NCBI GenBank assembly: GCA_019358975.1
Contig: JAHHIL010000027.1
Coordinates: forward strand, 1 to 61,871
Direction of reading: 5' to 3'
Length of the DNA stretch: 61,871 bases
Source of the DNA: Trichocoleus desertorum ATA4-8-CV12
GTDB taxonomy: Bacteria; Cyanobacteriota; Cyanobacteriia; FACHB-46
Shown here piece after piece: positions 8,845 through 17,974 of the stretch. Position 1 is the stretch's first letter, and each line of letters opens with the position of its first letter. A model generated the notes under the pieces. It worked only from the letters and a program-made list of their open reading frames with translations. It was not told where the DNA came from and did no database searches. A program made the translations under genes and the position numbers.

Positions 8845-10431
8845 CTAGCCAGCGATCGCGTTGACTTTGGGTACGACAGTTTGTGCCGTTTTTTGTGTCT
8901 CTGCTTTAGTAGCTAAATATTCGGTGAGTTGGGCTTCGATTTCGTCGCAAACAATTTGGCGATATTCGCTGAAGTGTTCGTTGTGGGCGCAGACGGTGAG
9001 GTAGCGATCCCAAACTTTGGGGTTGTGTTTGAAGATGTTCCAGAGGTTGCGCCAGAACTGGAAGCGGGTACTCCGGACAACGCCTTGTTGCCAGCAGACG
9101 GTGAGTAAGGCGCGAACATCTACCCAACTTGGAATTTTGCTGGGAGCCTTGAATTTGGGCGATCCCATGATCAGGTGGTGACGATACACGCGATCGAGGA
9201 ATTTATGGGGTTCGTAAAGCTCGGAAAAGGCGTGCATGTATTCGCGAGCAATGTCTTCTAAGGGGCGAGTAGGAACGAAGTTCATCAACGTGGTTTGGTT
9301 GATGTTGCCTGTCTCATCCCCTAAACGCCCTTCTTTTTTCAAGCGATGCCACAGGGCAGTGTCGGGTAGGACTTGCAACATGCTGAATAGAGCGGTGGGG
9401 ATGGCGGTTTTTTCCACGAACTGGACGATGCGATCGCCTGCACCCGGTTTTTCGTTGTCAAAGCCGATGATGAATCCAGCCATGACGCGTAGACCCACTC
9501 TGGTGATAGATTCAACTGCCTCGCTGAGGGAGTCACGGGTGTTTTGAAATTTCTGGGTCAGGGCTAGGCTGTCTTCGTCTGGGGTCTCGATGCCGAGGAA
9601 GACGGCGGTGAAGTTGCACTCCACCATCAACTCCATCATTTCTGGGTCTTGGGCCAAGTCTACCGAAGCTTCAGTAAAGAAGGAGAAGGGATACTGGTGC
9701 TCCTCCATCCAGGTTTTTAAGTCTTTGAGGAACAACTTTACGTTGCGCTTGTTACCAATAAAGTTGTCATCCACCATGAAGATGCTACGATCCCAGCCGA
9801 GTTCGTAGAGGTAGTTCAGCTCGGCTAGGAGTTGTTGCGGAGCCTTGGTGCGCGGTTTACGACCGTAGAGAACAATAATGTCGCAAAATTCGCACTGGAA
9901 CGGGCACCCGCGCGAGAACTGCACCGCCATGCTGTCGTAAGCGCTGAAGTCGAGCAGTTCGAATCGGGGAATGGGTGTGGTGGTAACGTCTGGCTTCACG
10001 CCATTGGAGCGGAAGACTCCCTGGGTTTCACCACGCTCAATTGCTTCAATAAAGAGCGGCAAAGTAATTTCGCCCTCATCCAAGATCAGGTAATCAGCCG
10101 CTTGGGCCTCTTCCGGTAAGGCAGTTGGGTAAGGGCCACCCACAGCCACTGGTTTGCCTCGGCGTTTGGCTTCTTGAATTTGGGCCAAGAAATCATCTTT
10201 TTGCACAATCATGGCGGAGAGCATTACCAGATCAGCCCAAGCCCATTCGTCTTCTGTGACAGCGCGGACATTGCGATCGACCAGCTTATATTCCCACTCC
10301 TGAGGCAGAATGGCCGCAACAGTAACTAAGCCTAAAGGTGGCAGCAAGACTTTGCGGTCGACGAGTTCTAAAGTTTTTTCAAACGACCAAAAGCTTTTGG
10401 GAAACAGCGGATAGAGGAGTAAAACTCGCAT
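8845..10431 (-). CDS. B12-binding radical SAM protein (HpnP-like family), paralogue 1
   Basis: The 528-residue protein has an N-terminal cobalamin-binding-like Rossmann domain (about 1-140), a radical SAM domain with the cluster motif C-x3-C-x2-C at Cys 176, 180 and 183 (SRGCPFQCEFCD), and a C-terminal DUF4070-like region. This layout is shared with HpnP, the hopanoid C-2 methylase, and related class B radical SAM methylases. The residues after the cluster (IIVLYGRKPRTK) differ from what I recall of HpnP, so the substrate is left open. A very similar gene lies 139 bases upstream on the same strand. Both share the opening MRVLLLYPLFP and a C-terminal NAIA tail, showing a tandem duplication. 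There is no squalene-hopene cyclase in the window. Confidence 0.85.
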   Translation of the reverse strand: MRVLLLYPLFPKSFWSFEKTLELVDRKVLLPPLGLVTVAAILPQEWEYKLVDRNVRAVTEDEWAWADLVMLSAMIVQKDDFLAQIQEAKRRGKPVAVGGPYPTALPEEAQAADYLILDEGEITLPLFIEAIERGETQGVFRSNGVKPDVTTTPIPRFELLDFSAYDSMAVQFSRGCPFQCEFCDIIVLYGRKPRTKAPQQLLAELNYLYELGWDRSIFMVDDNFIGNKRNVKLFLKDLKTWMEEHQYPFSFFTEASVDLAQDPEMMELMVECNFTAVFLGIETPDEDSLALTQKFQNTRDSLSEAVESITRVGLRVMAGFIIGFDNEKPGAGDRIVQFVEKTAIPTALFSMLQVLPDTALWHRLKKEGRLGDETGNINQTTLMNFVPTRPLEDIAREYMHAFSELYEPHKFLDRVYRHHLIMGSPKFKAPSKIPSWVDVRALLTVCWQQGVVRSTRFQFWRNLWNIFKHNPKVWDRYLTVCAHNEHFSEYRQIVCDEIEAQLTEYLATKAETQKTAQTVVPKVNAIAG

Positions 10432-10570
10432 TTAAATTTAGCCTCACAGGTTAAATGCCCGGTCGGACAGCTTACACAGATTCTGGATGGTTAATCACAT
10501 TTTCTAAGGAAGCTTCCAGAAACCGGGCAAAAGTAATCAGTCGATTTAGCGGGTGTATTTAACTGGCGAT

Positions 10571-12175
10571 TTAACTGGCGATCGCATTGATGTTAGCTGT
10601 GACGGTTGCCTTCGCAGTTTGAGCCTGGAAGTTCGCCTCAGCGGCTAAGTACTCCGCTAGCTGAGCTTCGATTTCGTCCCGCACCGTTTGACGGTACTCC
10701 AGGAAATGCTCGCTCAAAGCACAATTGCTCATATAGGGGACAAAGACGCTGGGATTGTGCCGCAGAATCGCAAAGAGTTGCCGCCAAAACTGCCAACGCG
10801 TACTGCGTTTGATGCCCTGCCGCCAGAAAATGGTGAACACAGCCCGGAGTTCCACCAGTTCTAGCATGCGAAATGGCACTTTGTGAGGCGATGGCTTTTG
10901 CTGGATGAAGTTGCGATAGACCCGTGACAAATAACGGCTAGGTTCGTACAGCTCCCAAAAACAACTCAGGTACTCACGAGCCAATTCTTCTACCGGACGG
11001 GTAGGGATAAAGTTGGTCAGCGCCATTTGGTGGCCCTGGGTTTCTTTGTTGGCCTCTAGCATCCGACCTTCTTTTTCTAGTCGGTTCCAGAGTGCTGTGT
11101 TAGGAAGTGCCTGGAGCAGCCCAAACATCGCTTTAGGAATCGCGGTAGCCTCGACAAAATCGATAATCCGTTGCCCCGCCCCTGGCTTCTCACCGTCAAA
11201 GCCGAGGATAAAGCCAGCCATCACATTCAAACCTGCCCGATTAATCGTTTGTACAGACTCCACTAACGAGTTGCGGGTATTTTGAAATTTGTGAGTCAGC
11301 GCCAAACTATCTGTATCTGGAGTTTCGATGCCGATAAATACAGAACCAAAATTGGCATCAATCATCAAATCCAGTAGCTCTTGGTCTTGAGCTAGATCGA
11401 TCGAGGCTTCGGTGGCAAGGCGGAACGGATAGTTGTGGGCTGCCATCCAGGAGCCAAGTTCACGTAGCAACAGCTTGACATTGCGCTTGTTGCCAATGAA
11501 GTTGTCATCGACCATAAAGATCGCTCGCCGCCAACCGAGGTCGTACAGGGTTTGTACTTCAGCAATGAGCTGGGCCGGGGTTTTGGTACGAGGCTTGCGT
11601 CCATACAGCACAATGATGTCGCAAAACTCGCACTGGAACGGACACCCACGCGAGAATTGCACCGACATCTCGTTATAAGCCTTGAAATCCAGCAGGTCAT
11701 AACGCGGAATGGGCGAAGTGCTGACATCTGGCTTTTCTTCTCCAGCGCGGAAAACACCAGAAGTTTTACCTTGGGCGATCGCCTCAACCAACATGGGAAG
11801 CGTAATTTCACCTTCATCCAACACCAGGAAATCAGCTCCTGCTGCCTGAGCTGCATCTGGAACCGAGGTGACATAAGGGCCACCCACGGCAACTAATTTG
11901 CCTCGTTGCTTAGCCTGCTGAATCAAATGCAACATATCTGGCTTTTGGACAATCATGCCAGAGATAATCACCAGCTCTGCCCAATTCCAGTCAGCTTCTG
12001 TCTCCAGCCGCACATTGCGGTCTACCAGGCGAAACTCCCACGTTTGAGGCAAAATTGCGGCAACCGTAATCAGTCCTAAGGGAGGAAGCGAAACCTTACG
12101 CCCAATCAGTTCTAGAGCCTTATCAAAAGACCAGAACGACCGAGGAAAAAGGGGATAGAGGAGTAAAACTCGCAT
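10571..12175 (-). CDS. B12-binding radical SAM protein (HpnP-like family), paralogue 2
   Basis: At 534 residues it is co-linear with the downstream paralogue over its whole length, including the cluster cysteines 178, 182 and 185, the VDDNFIGNKRNVKL loop, and the GFI(I/L)GFD motif. Even the leader is shared: both genes have gaggctaa a dozen bases before ATG. The duplicate therefore arose by tandem copying of gene plus ribosome-binding region, and the copies have since diverged. Either methylation of two related lipids or a chain of two modifications could explain keeping both. The assignment to the cobalamin-dependent methylase class is by family; the substrate is unknown. Confidence 0.85.
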   Translation of the reverse strand: MRVLLLYPLFPRSFWSFDKALELIGRKVSLPPLGLITVAAILPQTWEFRLVDRNVRLETEADWNWAELVIISGMIVQKPDMLHLIQQAKQRGKLVAVGGPYVTSVPDAAQAAGADFLVLDEGEITLPMLVEAIAQGKTSGVFRAGEEKPDVSTSPIPRYDLLDFKAYNEMSVQFSRGCPFQCEFCDIIVLYGRKPRTKTPAQLIAEVQTLYDLGWRRAIFMVDDNFIGNKRNVKLLLRELGSWMAAHNYPFRLATEASIDLAQDQELLDLMIDANFGSVFIGIETPDTDSLALTHKFQNTRNSLVESVQTINRAGLNVMAGFILGFDGEKPGAGQRIIDFVEATAIPKAMFGLLQALPNTALWNRLEKEGRMLEANKETQGHQMALTNFIPTRPVEELAREYLSCFWELYEPSRYLSRVYRNFIQQKPSPHKVPFRMLELVELRAVFTIFWRQGIKRSTRWQFWRQLFAILRHNPSVFVPYMSNCALSEHFLEYRQTVRDEIEAQLAEYLAAEANFQAQTAKATVTANINAIAS

Positions 12176-12611
12176 TAATTGTTAGCCTCTTATCTAAAAT
12201 AACGGCCCGTTTTCAGATATATTGATGTGCCTGTCTATCCTGAAAACTCTCACGATAAAAGTTTTCAGTCAATGCATAAAGCGCAACTGAATCAACGGAT
12301 GCGAAGGGGGCCAATCCTCGCCATTAAAAGTGTATTTCCTCAAGCAAGGATTAAGGAACTTCCAGTATCACTTGTACTGGAGTTTAACAGACGCAACCCA
12401 AAAACGTATGCCTTGAGTGTTTTCAAGAGCGAAAGGTAGCGTTGAAGGAAAAGGAAGCAGCAGTAGAACGCAGAACTCAAAGCACCGAAACACCCACCCG
12501 CAAACTCGTCTGGAGGGAGTCTGAGGGACGCAGCCGTCCCTTAGCGGGGGTTTGGGGGCGAGTGCCCCCAATGGCTTGGTTCTTACCAAGAATGTGGATG
12601 CAGCAAAAGAC
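12176..12611. other. Intergenic stretch with a family A repeat
   Basis: The 436 bases lie between the second radical SAM gene and the epimerase gene. A 70-codon ORF at 12227-12439 on the plus strand has no recognisable relative and I do not call it a gene. The right half holds repeat family A copy 2. Confidence 0.5.
12484..12572 (+). repeat. Dispersed repeat family A, copy 2
   Basis: The block runs from cgaaacacccacccgcaaac through tctggagggagtctgaggg and acgcagccgtccc to gggggcgagtgcccccaa. It is inverted relative to copy 1 and has the same two hairpins. Confidence 0.85.
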
Positions 12612-13610
12612 TTATTCTGCGATCGCCCGCTCTTTAGCCTCAGCAGCCCTCACACCCTGCCCAGGTACCCCACTAACCTTCAACACATCCCGAAACGTGG
12701 CGCAATAAGTCGGCAAATTGAACGTCGCTGGATTCACCACATTCTCGTAAGTAAAATGTCGATACTTGACACAGAAACGATCCCAAGCCGCCATCTGAAT
12801 CCGAAATACTGCAATCAGCACATCAGCTAGCACAGGCGATAGAGGAATCCGAAACTGAATTTTCTTCCCCAGATAATCGCAAAGCGTCTCTACTGCTTCA
12901 TCCACCGTAATTCGCTGATTTCCTAGCACTAACTGCCGTGGCTGCCCCGGTTCCGGTGGGTGCTCTACCAAATGTTGCACTACCTGGGCAATATCGCGGC
13001 CATGAATGAAATGAAAACTTCCATCCGCCTTCAAGAAGCGAATCAGGTCAACCCATTTCACCACCTCTGAAATCCCAGAAGACAAGTGAGAGTAAGGTTT
13101 ATGCTCATCCCCACCCAACACCAAAGTAGGGAACAAGGTAGTAACTTTAGGAGCGATCGCCAGCTTCGGTAACTGTTGAAAACAAGAGTACTTCGAGCTG
13201 ATGTAATCAGTCCCCAGTTGCCCTGCTTCTTTGAGCAAGTGGTTTTTGCGATCGAGAATACTGGCGGTTGAGAAGTAAATTACTTGTTCGCAGCGTTCTG
13301 GATCGAGCAAACTCATCAACCGCAACGTCTTTAAAACGTTCACATCATAGGTTTCTTGAGCATTCCCCCAAGCAGTAGCCACCAAAATCGCCACATCCAT
13401 TGATGCCAATAAGTCTTCCATGCGGTCAACATCCCGCATATTAGCCTTAATGATGTGAATCCCAGGACGAGCTTGGTAGTCAAACTTCAGCTTTGCGGGG
13501 TCTCTAACCAGCAGATGTAATTCATGCTCAGTGGACTGAATCAAAGCTTCCGCGATGTAGTGACCGATGCAGCCACTCGAACCCGTCATGAAAATCCGCT
13601 TGGGGGGCAT
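12612..13610 (-). CDS. NAD-dependent epimerase/dehydratase (extended SDR) family protein
   Basis: This protein of about 332 residues has the Rossmann motif GSSGCIGHYIAE at its N-terminus and a catalytic Ser (FSTAS) followed by YxxxK (YISSK). These are the features of extended short-chain dehydrogenases acting on nucleotide sugars or other NAD(P)-linked substrates. The frame is open 16 codons further upstream, but the ATG at 13610 (MPPKRIFMTG) is preferred because the fold begins there. No substrate can be assigned. hemE lies upstream on the same strand, separated by a long inverted repeat. Confidence 0.75.
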   Translation of the reverse strand: MPPKRIFMTGSSGCIGHYIAEALIQSTEHELHLLVRDPAKLKFDYQARPGIHIIKANMRDVDRMEDLLASMDVAILVATAWGNAQETYDVNVLKTLRLMSLLDPERCEQVIYFSTASILDRKNHLLKEAGQLGTDYISSKYSCFQQLPKLAIAPKVTTLFPTLVLGGDEHKPYSHLSSGISEVVKWVDLIRFLKADGSFHFIHGRDIAQVVQHLVEHPPEPGQPRQLVLGNQRITVDEAVETLCDYLGKKIQFRIPLSPVLADVLIAVFRIQMAAWDRFCVKYRHFTYENVVNPATFNLPTYCATFRDVLKVSGVPGQGVRAAEAKERAIAE

Positions 13611-13688
13611 GGAGGTATGAATAAATAGAGAGCTGAGGGAGCGGGGCCGTAACCCCAAACCCCATTACGCATGGGTGGTTTTAGATTT

Positions 13689-13733
13689 GTAGTGATTTTG
13701 AGTGGGGTGCGAAACACCAGTCAAAATCACTAC
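13689..13733. repeat. Perfect 13-bp inverted repeat between epimerase gene and hemE
   Basis: The arms gtagtgattttga (13689-13701) and tcaaaatcactac (13721-13733) are perfectly complementary around a 19-base loop that itself contains GGTG/CACC. There is no T-run on the minus strand, so it is not a classic intrinsic terminator. It may be an mRNA processing or stabilising hairpin downstream of hemE. Confidence 0.7.
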
Positions 13734-13747
13734 CTCCATATCACCAC

Positions 13748-14812
13748 CTACGCATGAACTGCCAAGAGTTTGTCAACTTGCTTTGCAGTTTCAAAGAAAT
13801 GAGCCACATTTTCCTCAGGAGTGCCTTGCAGAACTCCGTGGCCGAGGTTGAGGATGTGGCGACGATTGCCTGCTTTTCGCACGGTATCCAGAATGCGATC
13901 GCGGATGAAGTCTTTGGAACCAAACAAAGCGCAGGGGTCAATATTGCCTTGTACGCCCATGTTAGCGCCCAGACGCTGACGCGCTTCGGCCATATCTACG
14001 GTCCAGTCCACACTGACGAGATCACATCCAGATTGTGCCATCCGCTCCAGAACACCCGCACTACCGTTGATGTAGAGGATCAGAGGCGCGTCAGGATGCG
14101 CCGCTTTAATCTTGGCAAAGACTTGCTTTTGGTAAGGCTGAGCAAAGGTTTCAAAATCTTGGGGGCTAAGCTGTCCTGCCCAAGAATCGAACATTTGGAT
14201 CACCTGAGCGCCAGAATCAATCTGATAGCAGGCATAGGCGGCGATTGCGTCTGCTATCTTACCCAAGAACTTGTGGAGCATTTCTGGCTCACTGAACGCC
14301 ATGCCCTTGATGATCGTGTAGTCTTTAGAACTCTTACCTTCAATCGCATAAGCTGCGAGTGTCCAAGGCGCACCGATAAAACCAAGCACTGCTGCTTCGT
14401 TGCCAACTTCTTGGCGCAACGTTTGCAGAATCGTGCGAATGAAGGGCATTGAGCCTTCGGGGTCAATGGGATGCAAGTTATTGATCTGCTCTAAGGTGCG
14501 AATGGGAGGATCAATAATGGGGCCTCGGCTTTCCACAATATCGAAAGGAATCCCAATTCCGGGTAGCGGCGTCAGAATATCGGAAAACAGGATGACACCA
14601 TCGGGACGAAACGCCCGGAAGGGTTGCAAGGAGATCTCAATTGCTAGCTCAGGGTTTTCGGAGCGCTCCCGGAAAGAGGGATATTTGTCGCGCAAATCCC
14701 GATAGACTTTCATGTATCGACCCGCCTGCCGCATCATCCACACGGGTGGTCGATCAACAGCTTCACCCCGAGCAGCCCGTAACAGATAAGGAATTTGGGT
14801 CGATCCGGCCAT
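13748..14812 (-). CDS. hemE: Uroporphyrinogen decarboxylase
   Basis: HemE decarboxylates the four acetate side chains of uroporphyrinogen III to give coproporphyrinogen III, on the shared path to haem, chlorophyll and phycobilins. The 354-residue protein has the signature [18 protein letters not shown] near residues 21-38, the substrate-binding FSDILTP, and [11 protein letters not shown]. Length and motifs are complete. A hairpin at 14880-14921 lies in its upstream region. Confidence 0.96.
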   Translation of the reverse strand: MAGSTQIPYLLRAARGEAVDRPPVWMMRQAGRYMKVYRDLRDKYPSFRERSENPELAIEISLQPFRAFRPDGVILFSDILTPLPGIGIPFDIVESRGPIIDPPIRTLEQINNLHPIDPEGSMPFIRTILQTLRQEVGNEAAVLGFIGAPWTLAAYAIEGKSSKDYTIIKGMAFSEPEMLHKFLGKIADAIAAYACYQIDSGAQVIQMFDSWAGQLSPQDFETFAQPYQKQVFAKIKAAHPDAPLILYINGSAGVLERMAQSGCDLVSVDWTVDMAEARQRLGANMGVQGNIDPCALFGSKDFIRDRILDTVRKAGNRRHILNLGHGVLQGTPEENVAHFFETAKQVDKLLAVHA

Positions 14813-14879
14813 TGAAGATTCACCAATTATTTCTTAAATGCATTTGCTAGCTTACCATTCCGTGTTGCCCTTGTTTCTC

Positions 14880-14928
14880 GATCGCCGATCAAGAAATCAG
14901 ATTTGTTGATGAAGGGCGATCGCTTTTT
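14880..14928 (+). terminator. Long nested hairpin followed by a T-run upstream of hemE
   Basis: The outer arms gatcgcc (14880-14886) and ggcgatc (14915-14921) enclose inner arms atcaa-g-aaatc and gattt-g-ttgat. On the plus strand the structure is followed by gcttttt, so it has the form of an intrinsic terminator for plus-strand transcription. It lies between the divergent hemE and the membrane-protein gene, where a plus-strand terminator is unexpected. It may end a short leader or antisense transcript. Confidence 0.45.
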
Positions 14929-14969
14929 ATTTTCTCTGAATAGCCAATTTTCTCTATTGCCTCAAGCTC

Positions 14970-15968
14970 ATGCCATCTGACCTATCCCCCGATCCGCTCG
15001 CCTTTATTGCATCACCCCCAAAACCTTTTTTGATCGAGCCTCCTCAGCGACTACGGTTTGCCTTGCTGTTTACTTTTTTGACGCTGCTGAGCGGATTGAT
15101 GGCTGTGGCGCTGTCATGGGGGCTAGCCTTAGGGCTTTATGGCCGCTTGCCAGAGGCGATCGTTGGCATTGGACGACAATGGCTGGAATGGATTTTGGTG
15201 GGGGGAGCGGTTGGCAGTGGACAGTGGTTAATTTTGCGGCGCTACATTCCGAGTCAGTTCTGGATTGGGGCGACAGCTCTGGGTTGGATTGTGGCCAATG
15301 CCGTAGCTGCCTCCTCGCTGGACAACTCAGGTGAATTTCTTAGTCATCTCGCTTTTGTGTGGCTAGGTTTCGCTCAGTGGTTGGTGCTGCGACAATTTGC
15401 TAAGCCTGCCTGGTTTTGGATCTTGCTGCCTTGCGTAGCCAGTTTTGGCAGTTTTGTTGTGTCGCTCCTATTACAGGCAGCGGCAAGCACAGCCGGAGAA
15501 CTAGGCGCACTTCTCCTACCCATTGCCAGTCAGTTCACCGTTTTGGGAGCTGTGCAAGCGATCGCTCTCTGCACCCTGCGTCAACAAGGTAGAAGCCATT
15601 CTCGGCGCGGCTCTAAGCCAGACTCCTCCTCTATCACTCCTGAAATCACCAACTTAGAGCAATTGCGATCGCTGGCTCAACAGTTACAAGCCCAGTTGAA
15701 TCAAACAACTATTGCTAAGATTGCGGCAGACCCAGATCTGATTTACCTAGTAGATGTGACCGAGGATGGGGCGATCGCGATGTATCAGCCTGTGAATCAA
15801 GCCGCCTTTGACTACGCTGACCAAACTCCTCTTCCCACTCTGTTGGCGGTGTCTGAATCACCTCAGACAGAAGCTTCTCAACAAAAATCCTTGGCGCGGT
15901 TACAAGTGATTTTTCAGGCTGGTGGCACTCTAGCAATCCGATCTGCGGACGGTGAAATGCTCATCTAA
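14970..15968 (+). CDS. Conserved membrane protein of unknown function
   Basis: At 332 residues, it has a hydrophilic Pro-rich N-terminus, about six predicted membrane helices between residues 28 and 205 (for example LMAVALSWGLALGLYG and PAWFWILLPCVASFGS), and a soluble C-terminal tail of about 120 residues. The tail contains a Gln/Leu-rich helix that may be a short coiled coil (LEQLRSLAQQLQAQL). I do not recognise a catalytic motif. It precedes cpcS by about 100 bases on the same strand, without obvious functional linkage. Confidence 0.65.
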   Translation: MPSDLSPDPLAFIASPPKPFLIEPPQRLRFALLFTFLTLLSGLMAVALSWGLALGLYGRLPEAIVGIGRQWLEWILVGGAVGSGQWLILRRYIPSQFWIGATALGWIVANAVAASSLDNSGEFLSHLAFVWLGFAQWLVLRQFAKPAWFWILLPCVASFGSFVVSLLLQAAASTAGELGALLLPIASQFTVLGAVQAIALCTLRQQGRSHSRRGSKPDSSSITPEITNLEQLRSLAQQLQAQLNQTTIAKIAADPDLIYLVDVTEDGAIAMYQPVNQAAFDYADQTPLPTLLAVSESPQTEASQQKSLARLQVIFQAGGTLAIRSADGEMLI

Positions 15969-16074
15969 GCGGAGATCATTTTGCAGCGCTGTAGTTCATA
16001 AAATTTCTGCGTTTTGCGTCTTAAACTTAGTAAAGATTACGATTAAAAATTGTGGGCATAGGATCGTTTAATTC

Positions 16075-16635
16075 ATGAATATTGCGGATTTTTTCCAGCA
16101 GAGTGCTGGCAAATGGTTTTCCCAGCGCACCAGTCACCACTTGGCATTCAAGCAATCCGAAAGCGGTAAATCAGATATTGTGATTGAAATGCTGCCCAGC
16201 AACAATCCAGAAGTGGTGAAGCTGTGCGAACAGTATGAGATTGACCCAGGGTTGGCTCTTTGTGGAGCGCGTGTCACCTGGAACGGCACGATGGAATGGG
16301 ACGAAGAAAAACATACTGGCTCCACGGTGCTAGTTCCGATTGCTGATCTAGAAAACCCTAAGGAAGGTAAATTGCTGCGCGAAATGGGCTATGCCGAAAA
16401 GGCTCCCGTTGCGGGACGCTACAGAATGGGGGACGACGAAGCCCTGACGCTAATTACTGAGTATGAATCCATGTACTCCGAGGAGCGCTTATGGTTTGCC
16501 AGCCCCAATTTACGATTACGGACTAGCATCTTGAAACGCTTCGGTGGCTTCAGTATGGCTACGTTCTGCTCAGAAATTCGTATGGGCGGAACCCAACCCC
16601 AAGCTCAAACAGCCGACAGCACGGCTAATGCCTAG
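16075..16635 (+). CDS. cpcS: Phycobilin chromophore lyase, CpcS/CpeS type
   Basis: CpcS/CpeS lyases attach phycocyanobilin (or phycoerythrobilin) to the conserved cysteine 84-type site of phycobiliproteins. The 186-residue protein begins [19 protein letters not shown] and has [15 protein letters not shown] and [10 protein letters not shown], the conserved strands of this lipocalin-like barrel. It most resembles the group often called CpcS-III/CpeS. The last 15 residues form a Gln/Ala-rich tail that is likely disordered. The specific bilin and acceptor are not certain from sequence. Confidence 0.92.
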   Translation: MNIADFFQQSAGKWFSQRTSHHLAFKQSESGKSDIVIEMLPSNNPEVVKLCEQYEIDPGLALCGARVTWNGTMEWDEEKHTGSTVLVPIADLENPKEGKLLREMGYAEKAPVAGRYRMGDDEALTLITEYESMYSEERLWFASPNLRLRTSILKRFGGFSMATFCSEIRMGGTQPQAQTADSTANA

Positions 16636-16689
16636 GCAAGGGCCACCGAGTAAAGGAGCTCGAGGAGAAGCCCATACCCGTTGCTGTCG

Positions 16690-17772
16690 CTAGGCCCGCT
16701 GGCTATTAGACTCGCTAGGGCTCAGGGTTTCGGATACAGCCAGTTCATCTTCTGGGGTTTGAGCTACTGCCTTGAGCTTAGTGTAAAACTCAGAGGATTC
16801 TGGGATGGGTACAAACTGGTGAATGGGTTCTGTCTTTGCTTGGTTGGCTAGAGCGAATTCTGTGCTGACGGGTTCACTGTCCATTGGAGTTAAACCTGCT
16901 AGCAGGCGATCGGCTTCTGCCAGTACAGATTCTAAAGAGACATCTCCTAGAGAAACATCGGCAGCAGTGTCTGGTTCAGATGGAACCAGGTTACCGTTAA
17001 GGGAACGAGGCGTTTGAGGCAGGATTGGTTCGGTTGCTGGGGGAAACTCAGCCACCACTTCAGAAGTAATGGTTTCTGGAGCTGTATCCACTATGACTGA
17101 CTCTGGGACTGGCTCTGGCACTGACTCTGGGACTGGCTCTGGCACTAGCTCCGGATTGGAGTCTGGTAATAATTGAGCTAGATTTGATGCCGTAGTCAGT
17201 TGGGCTGATGTGGAAGAGGGAGTGGTTTCTGGGCGCGATTCTGGGCGCGATTCTGGGCGCGATCGCTCATCCCTAGGATGCTCATCCATAGGATAAGAGG
17301 GGATGCTCGATTCCTCAGCTCTGGCAAAGAGCGAAGTAGCAGGGGAAGCAGAGCCCGTTACAGGGGCAACCGGAGGGCTATCAGTCCTAGCCGCTGCTGG
17401 CAACAGGTAGCGCCAGTGAGACTGGGGTGGAAACTTAGGAGGCGGTAAAGGAACAGCTTCCCCAACAGCAGGAGCCTTAGGGACAAACACCTGAGGAAAC
17501 TTGCTGCACACAATTCGCTCAAATTCGTGGTTGAAGTGATACAGCGGTTGCCCCCGCCGTCGCCATAGCGCCAAAATTTGCTCAACAGAAATAGCCTTGT
17601 AACGTCCTTGATACAAAGCTTCAATTACAGCTGAGCGCACCCAAAGCGGTTGGTAGGTACTCGACCAAGAGGTTACTAATTCATCAACAGTGCAGCCATT
17701 GAGGTCAAAGCTGTAGTGAATCAGCAGAGCCGCTGCATTAGCGCTCACAGAGTCTTTTACTGATTCTGTCAT
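16690..17772 (-). CDS. Conserved cyanobacterial protein with Pro/Glu/Ser-rich repeats
   Basis: The frame is open to 17802, but the ATG at 17772 (MTESVKDSV) is chosen because the extra ten residues add nothing recognisable. A folded N-terminal domain of about 90 residues (DLNGCTVDELVTSW, VRSAVIEALYQGRYKAIS, ILALWRRRG) precedes a long disordered region. That region contains tandem repeats of PE(S/P)VPE and a threefold RPES encoded by repeated gggcgcgattct units. The protein ends with a short charged segment. The N-terminal domain is familiar from cyanobacterial hypothetical proteins, but no function is known to me. Confidence 0.6.
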   Translation of the reverse strand: MTESVKDSVSANAAALLIHYSFDLNGCTVDELVTSWSSTYQPLWVRSAVIEALYQGRYKAISVEQILALWRRRGQPLYHFNHEFERIVCSKFPQVFVPKAPAVGEAVPLPPPKFPPQSHWRYLLPAAARTDSPPVAPVTGSASPATSLFARAEESSIPSYPMDEHPRDERSRPESRPESRPETTPSSTSAQLTTASNLAQLLPDSNPELVPEPVPESVPEPVPESVIVDTAPETITSEVVAEFPPATEPILPQTPRSLNGNLVPSEPDTAADVSLGDVSLESVLAEADRLLAGLTPMDSEPVSTEFALANQAKTEPIHQFVPIPESSEFYTKLKAVAQTPEDELAVSETLSPSESNSQRA

Positions 17773-17974
17773 GCTCAACTGTTTACTGCATCTCCCTTTC
17801 AAGTTAGCTTAGGTGAGCCGCGAAAAGCGAGAGCAGGAGAGTGTGACCGATTCCTAAGCTGATTGACACCAGATCTCGATCCATCTCTGTGGCCTACAAA
17901 AAGCAGACTGAAACAGCGACGGATTTTGACATTAAAGCGCAAATCGCCCGTGGATTCAAACAGCCTCAGGATGA

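Noticed and set aside
8539-8916. A 125-codon plus-strand ORF downstream of aroB.
   Set aside because: Most of it translates family A copy 1 and the C-rich heptamers, and it runs antisense into the radical SAM gene.
11392-11892. A 166-codon ORF in another minus-strand frame inside the second radical SAM gene.
   Set aside because: It is Cys/Ser-rich out-of-frame translation of a strongly conserved gene.
12227-12439. A 70-codon plus-strand ORF in the radical SAM to epimerase gap.
   Set aside because: No recognisable family, no ribosome-binding site, and repeat DNA follows directly; kept only as a possibility in the gap description.
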